Source of the DNA: Hyphomicrobiales bacterium
Lineage (GTDB): Bacteria > Pseudomonadota > Alphaproteobacteria > Rhizobiales > Beijerinckiaceae
Assembly: GCA_027489535.1 (NCBI GenBank)
Contig: JAIXZO010000011.1
Span: 1 to 64,000 of the forward strand
Reading direction: 5' to 3'
Length of the DNA stretch: 64,000 nucleotides
The notes beneath the pieces are model-generated. The model made no database searches, had not been told where the DNA came from, and saw nothing but the letters and a program-made list of their open reading frames with translations. Position 1 is the stretch's first letter, and every line of letters begins with the position of its first letter. Shown here piece by piece: positions 60,793 through 64,000 of the stretch. Position numbers and translations under genes: made by a program.

Positions 60793-60879
60793 TCAACGCA
60801 TCGCCTGCAATGTCGTGAAACAGAGCCAACCGGCGACCGAGGCGACGGCCAGCATCGTCGACGTGAAAATCAGGTCCAT
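60793..60879 (-). CDS. Possible 28-residue single-pass membrane peptide
   Basis: A short frame reads MDLIFTSTMLAV then ASVAGWLCFTTLQAMR. It is one hydrophobic segment with a positively charged C-terminal end. A GAGGGGTG ribosome site lies 5 nt before the ATG, better than for many long genes here. It sits between the Csp-like gene and the HiPIP-like gene, convergent with the former. Very short single-helix proteins of this kind often stabilise membrane complexes, but no family is recognised, and chance is possible. Confidence 0.45.
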   Translation of the reverse strand: MDLIFTSTMLAVASVAGWLCFTTLQAMR

Positions 60880-61032
60880 CGGTCACCCCTCGTTGTGAGA
60901 GACCGTTACCTGAATGAACCGGTTCGAACATGCACAATTTCGCCCGTTTCGGTGCGATCTGCTCGCCTGAGGTCGGGCCTAAGTCGGAATGCGTAGCACC
61001 CGTCCGCCGTCGATCCCGATCTATAAGTGATA

Positions 61033-61308
61033 CTACGCGCGGGCTTTGTAATAGCGCGACCAACCGTTCGGGCTGATGAGGCCTTGCACGACGGAACAGC
61101 CGTTCGGCGCCTTGAAGTACATGCAGTCGGCGCAGCGCTGATTCCCGTTCGGCTGATCGCGATAATTCGCTTGGGCCTTCGACACCTTCATCCCGAAGGG
61201 CGGCACGCAAGCCGCGATGCCTGCGGTCGCGGCCAGCGCTCCGCCGGCAGCGATCCGGCCTAGAAACGACCGTCGCGATGAACGATCCGTCTTATGGTTT
61301 TCCATCAT
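61033..61308 (-). CDS. Tat-exported high-potential iron-sulfur (HiPIP)-like protein lacking one cluster cysteine
   Basis: The 91-residue precursor has a twin-arginine signal (RRSFLGRIAAGG, residues 12-23). The short mature domain contains NQRCADCMYFKAPNGCSVVQ and LISPNGWSRYY, the HiPIP pattern. HiPIPs use four cysteines for a [4Fe-4S] cluster. Cys59, Cys62 and Cys71 are present, but the fourth position in the NGW-C motif is Ser84 (codon TCG). Cys34 is in the signal region. It may bind an unusual Ser-ligated cluster or be inactive. GGAGG precedes the start. It follows the small protein at 61330-61632. Confidence 0.82.
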   Translation of the reverse strand: MMENHKTDRSSRRSFLGRIAAGGALAATAGIAACVPPFGMKVSKAQANYRDQPNGNQRCADCMYFKAPNGCSVVQGLISPNGWSRYYKARA

Positions 61309-61329
61309 GTTTTCCTCCGTTGTTGTTCG

Positions 61330-61632
61330 CTAAAGCCGCAGCATCGGCACGGCCCGGACGACGACGTCGTCCTGTCGAAAGCGCCTCATCAATTCGTGAC
61401 GAAAGGTCGACCACCATTCGGCATCGACGCCGTCGACCATCACCTCGACGAGCACGACGTCGTCATGCGTCGGACGCTCCGCTCCGTCGCTCGTCCAAAG
61501 CCCTGCCGCCGGCGCCCGCATGTGCGCGGTGATCCCGCCGAATTCTGCGGTCAGCAGGTCTATAAGCGGCGCGTAGTCGGCTTCCCCGAATGGCCGGCCC
61601 GCATTGTCCGTCAAAGGCAGCAGGATCTGCAC
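61330..61632 (-). CDS. Small conserved protein of unknown function
   Basis: The 100-residue product reads QILLPLTDNAGRPFGEADY, LTAEFGGITAHMRAPAAGLW, DDVVLVEVMVDGVDAEWWST and FRHELMRRFRQDDVVVRAV. This compact alpha/beta pattern recurs in uncharacterised proteobacterial proteins. The GTG at 61632 with GGAGGGCGG upstream was preferred over a longer frame to 61758 that lacks a ribosome site and similarity. It lies 21 bp upstream of the HiPIP-like gene, so they probably form a two-gene unit divergent from recG. Confidence 0.75.
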   Translation of the reverse strand: MQILLPLTDNAGRPFGEADYAPLIDLLTAEFGGITAHMRAPAAGLWTSDGAERPTHDDVVLVEVMVDGVDAEWWSTFRHELMRRFRQDDVVVRAVPMLRL

Positions 61633-61809
61633 GATGCACCCGCCCTCCCAGCCGGGAAGGCGGGCGTTCGAGGATGGCGGGACTGCCTCCCCTTCTCGGT
61701 CGACGCCGGGGGTCATGAGCGGCGAACGTCCGCCGCACGGACGGGTTCCGTCGCGCACCGATCCGTCCTATAAGGCCGGTGTTCACGCTTTGGTCCGGCA
61801 CGAGTCGCG

Positions 61810-63912
61810 ATGCGCCCTGTTCTTCTCGATCCGGTTTTCGCACCGGTCACGGTGCTTCCCGGCATCGGGCCGAAGCTCGCGCCGCTGTTCGACCGTCTGC
61901 TGGGGGACGGCAAGCGTCCCGCCCGCGTGCTCGACGCGTTGCTTCACCTGCCCTACGCCGCCGTCGACCGGCGACGCCGTGCCGTGTTGTCGGAGTCCGA
62001 GCCGGGCGTTCTGACCACGTTCGAGATCCGCGTCGTCTCTCATCGCCCCTCCCCGCCCGGTCGTCGCGGCGCGCCCTACCGTGTGCTCTGCGAGGACGAG
62101 ACCGGGGACGTCACGCTGGTGTTCTTCAATGCCGGACGCGCACGTCTCGAATCGCTCCTGCCCGTCGGCGAGGTCCGGTTCGTGTCGGGCAGCATCGAGC
62201 TCTATGACGGGCGCCGTCAGATCGTGCACCCCGACCGCGTGATGGACGCGGAATCCTTCGCCCGCTCGCCGATGGTCGAACCGGTCTACGGTCGCACCGA
62301 GGGCCTGTCCCGCCGGATGATCCACAAGGCGGCGAGCGGCGCACTGGCCAAGGTGCCGAAGCTGCCTGAATGGATCGACCCCAATCTCCTGGTCCGCGAG
62401 AACTGGCCGTCCTTCGCCGAAGCGCTGCAAAGGTTGCATGAGCCCGGCACGCCGGAGGCCGTCGGCCTGGACACGCCCGCCCGCGTTCGTCTCGCCTATG
62501 ACGAAGTCCTCGCCGGCCAGACCGCTTTGCTGCTCGCGCGGCGACATATGAAGCGCGAAAGCGGCACCTCCCGGCGCGGCGACGGCCGGTTGCGCGAGGC
62601 CATTCTCCGAGGGCTCCCGTTCACCCCCACCAACGCGCAAACGAAAGCCGTCGAGGAGATCGCCGAAGACCTCGCCAAGCCGGAACGCATGCTCCGACTG
62701 CTGCAAGGCGATGTCGGCTCAGGCAAGACGCTCGTCGCGCTGTTGGCAATGGCCGCCGTGGTCGAGGCGGGGTTTCAGGCCGCGCTCATGGCCCCGACCG
62801 AAATCCTCACCCGGCAGCATTTCGAGCGGCTCGAACCGCTCGTGCGCGCGGTCGGCCTGCGCATGGCGCTGCTGACCGGCCGCGAGAAGGGCGCAGCGCG
62901 AACTGCCGTTCTCGAAGGGCTCGCGTCCGGCGAAATCCACGTGGTGGTCGGCACCCATGCCCTGTTCCAAGAAGACGTCGCCTTCGCCCGTTTGGGCCTC
63001 GCCGTCATCGACGAGCAGCATCGTTTCGGCGTGCATCAGCGCCTCGCCTTGTCGCGCAAGGGCGAGGCGGTCGACGTTCTGGTGATGACGGCGACGCCCA
63101 TCCCGCGCACGCTGGTGCTTACGTTTTTCGGCGATATGGACGTTTCGGTGCTGCGCGAAAAGCCGGTCGGACGCCTTCCCATCGATACGCGCGTTGTCTC
63201 GCTGGATCGTCTGTCCGAGGTCGAGGACGCGGTGGGCCGCGCGGTCGCGGCGGGCGGCCGCATCTATTGGATCTGCCCTCTCGTCGGCGAGTCGGAGGAG
63301 TTGGACGTCGCGGCCGCGGAGGAGCGCTTCGCCGCCCTGCGGGCGCGCTTCGGCGCTCAGGTCGACATCGTCCACGGGAAGATGAAGGGCCGCGACAAGG
63401 ACGACGTGATGGCCCGCTTCGCCGCAGGAAGCGTGTCCATTCTCGTGGCGACCACCGTCGTGGAGGTCGGCGTCGACGTGCCGGAAGCGGGCGTCATGGT
63501 CATCGAGCACGCCGAGCGTTTCGGCCTCGCCCAGCTGCATCAATTGCGCGGCCGCGTCGGCCGCGGCAGCGACCGCTCGACGTGCCTGCTGCTCTACAAG
63601 CCCGGCTCCGGCGAGGTCGCGCGCGCCCGTCTCGAAACCATGCGCGACACCAATGACGGCTTCGTCATCGCGGAAGAAGATCTGCGCCTGCGCGGCGAAG
63701 GCGACGTGCTCGGCACCCGCCAATCGGGCATGCCCGGCTTCCGCCTCGCCGTCCCGGAGCGGCACGCCGAATTGCTCGCCACGGCCCGCAAGGATGCCGA
63801 AGCGCTGCTGGCGTCGGACCCGGACCTCACCGGCCCGCGCGGCGAAGCGGTCCGGATGCTGCTCTATCTGTTCGAACGCGACGAAGCCGTCCGCCTGATT
63901 CGCGCGGGCTGA
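61810..63912 (+). CDS. recG: ATP-dependent DNA helicase RecG
   Basis: The 700-residue helicase reverses stalled replication forks and processes Holliday junctions. Seen: an N-terminal wedge/OB region (LPGIGPKLAPLFDRLL, then FFNAGRARLESLLPVGEVRF), Walker A LLQGDVGSGKTLVALLA, motif Ia MAPTEILTRQHFERL, DEQH box VIDEQHRFGVHQR, TATPIPRTL, and the C-terminal QLHQLRGRVGRGSDRSTC with the TRG-type segment after it. The full length is present. Confidence 0.98.
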   Translation: MRPVLLDPVFAPVTVLPGIGPKLAPLFDRLLGDGKRPARVLDALLHLPYAAVDRRRRAVLSESEPGVLTTFEIRVVSHRPSPPGRRGAPYRVLCEDETGDVTLVFFNAGRARLESLLPVGEVRFVSGSIELYDGRRQIVHPDRVMDAESFARSPMVEPVYGRTEGLSRRMIHKAASGALAKVPKLPEWIDPNLLVRENWPSFAEALQRLHEPGTPEAVGLDTPARVRLAYDEVLAGQTALLLARRHMKRESGTSRRGDGRLREAILRGLPFTPTNAQTKAVEEIAEDLAKPERMLRLLQGDVGSGKTLVALLAMAAVVEAGFQAALMAPTEILTRQHFERLEPLVRAVGLRMALLTGREKGAARTAVLEGLASGEIHVVVGTHALFQEDVAFARLGLAVIDEQHRFGVHQRLALSRKGEAVDVLVMTATPIPRTLVLTFFGDMDVSVLREKPVGRLPIDTRVVSLDRLSEVEDAVGRAVAAGGRIYWICPLVGESEELDVAAAEERFAALRARFGAQVDIVHGKMKGRDKDDVMARFAAGSVSILVATTVVEVGVDVPEAGVMVIEHAERFGLAQLHQLRGRVGRGSDRSTCLLLYKPGSGEVARARLETMRDTNDGFVIAEEDLRLRGEGDVLGTRQSGMPGFRLAVPERHAELLATARKDAEALLASDPDLTGPRGEAVRMLLYLFERDEAVRLIRAG

Positions 63913-63938
63913 GCCTGACCTCCGCCCTGAAACGCCGC

Positions 63939-63969
63939 CGTCATTGCGAGCGCGAGAGAAGCAATCCGG
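63939..63969. repeat. Dispersed repeat family C, one arm at window end
   Basis: CGTCATTGCGAGCGCGAGAG...AGCAATCCGG matches the left arm of the element at 21542-21667. It begins 27 bp after the recG stop. The inverted partner would lie beyond the window edge. Confidence 0.75.
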
Positions 63970-64000
63970 TTGAGGGTCATGACTGACTGCCTGGACGTCG

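Overview
The window is chromosomal DNA from a high-GC alphaproteobacterium. The gene order tpiA/ppiD, secG-pyrG, kdsA, eno, ftsB, pdhA-pdhB-pdhC-lpd, lipA, coq10, cinA, ispDF, dusB, ntrB-ntrC-ntrY-ntrX, hfq, hflX, mazG is the conserved housekeeping order of Hyphomicrobiales (Rhizobiales). The fused IspDF, the lipoyl domain on E1-beta and the NtrYX pair agree with this. I cannot name a genus from sequence alone. Nearly every call is chromosomal core; no prophage, transposase or CRISPR array was seen.

Layout. 0-8.7 kb is an accessory catabolic and transport locus. A leftward set comprises livJ, livH, a fused livM-livG-livF, a 3-hydroxyacyl-CoA-dehydrogenase-like enzyme and a BKACE-family enzyme cut by the window edge. 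It lies divergent from a GntR/FCD regulator, an SDR and an EamA permease, with a perfect palindrome between the two sets. 8.7-12.9 kb holds a membrane protein, a zinc alcohol/formaldehyde-type dehydrogenase, a GNAT acetyltransferase and an exported amidohydrolase flanked on both sides by dispersed palindromic repeats. 12.9-20.5 kb is a leftward ppiD-trpE-trpG-trpD-trpC-moaC-moeA run. 20.7-36.8 kb is mainly rightward central metabolism: glycolysis, CTP, Kdo and pyruvate dehydrogenase, lipoate synthesis and the CoQ-binding protein. A small Phd/RelE pair and queF sit on the other strand. 36.8-47.8 kb holds cinA and ispDF (leftward), then dusB, the NtrBC and NtrYX two-component systems, hfq and hflX.

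At 48.81-48.84 kb, in the mazG/MBL intergenic gap, there is a 28-bp sequence with the architecture of a dif site. GGGNAGGG octamers, the FtsK-orienting type, lie almost only on the + strand to its left and only on the - strand to its right. The window therefore very probably contains the replication terminus; this is the most notable observation.

48.9-58.4 kb is leftward: MBL hydrolase, tatD, metG, holB, tmk, rlpA, a small exported protein, yaiI and a DEAD-box helicase. tRNA-Ser(UGA) lies among them on the + strand. 58.6-64 kb holds prfC, an 18-cysteine copper-storage-like protein, a possible 28-residue membrane peptide, a Tat-exported HiPIP-like protein whose fourth cluster cysteine is serine, a small conserved protein and recG.

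Three families of dispersed intergenic repeats recur through the window. All positions and motif counts were read by eye; no database search or composition calculation was run.
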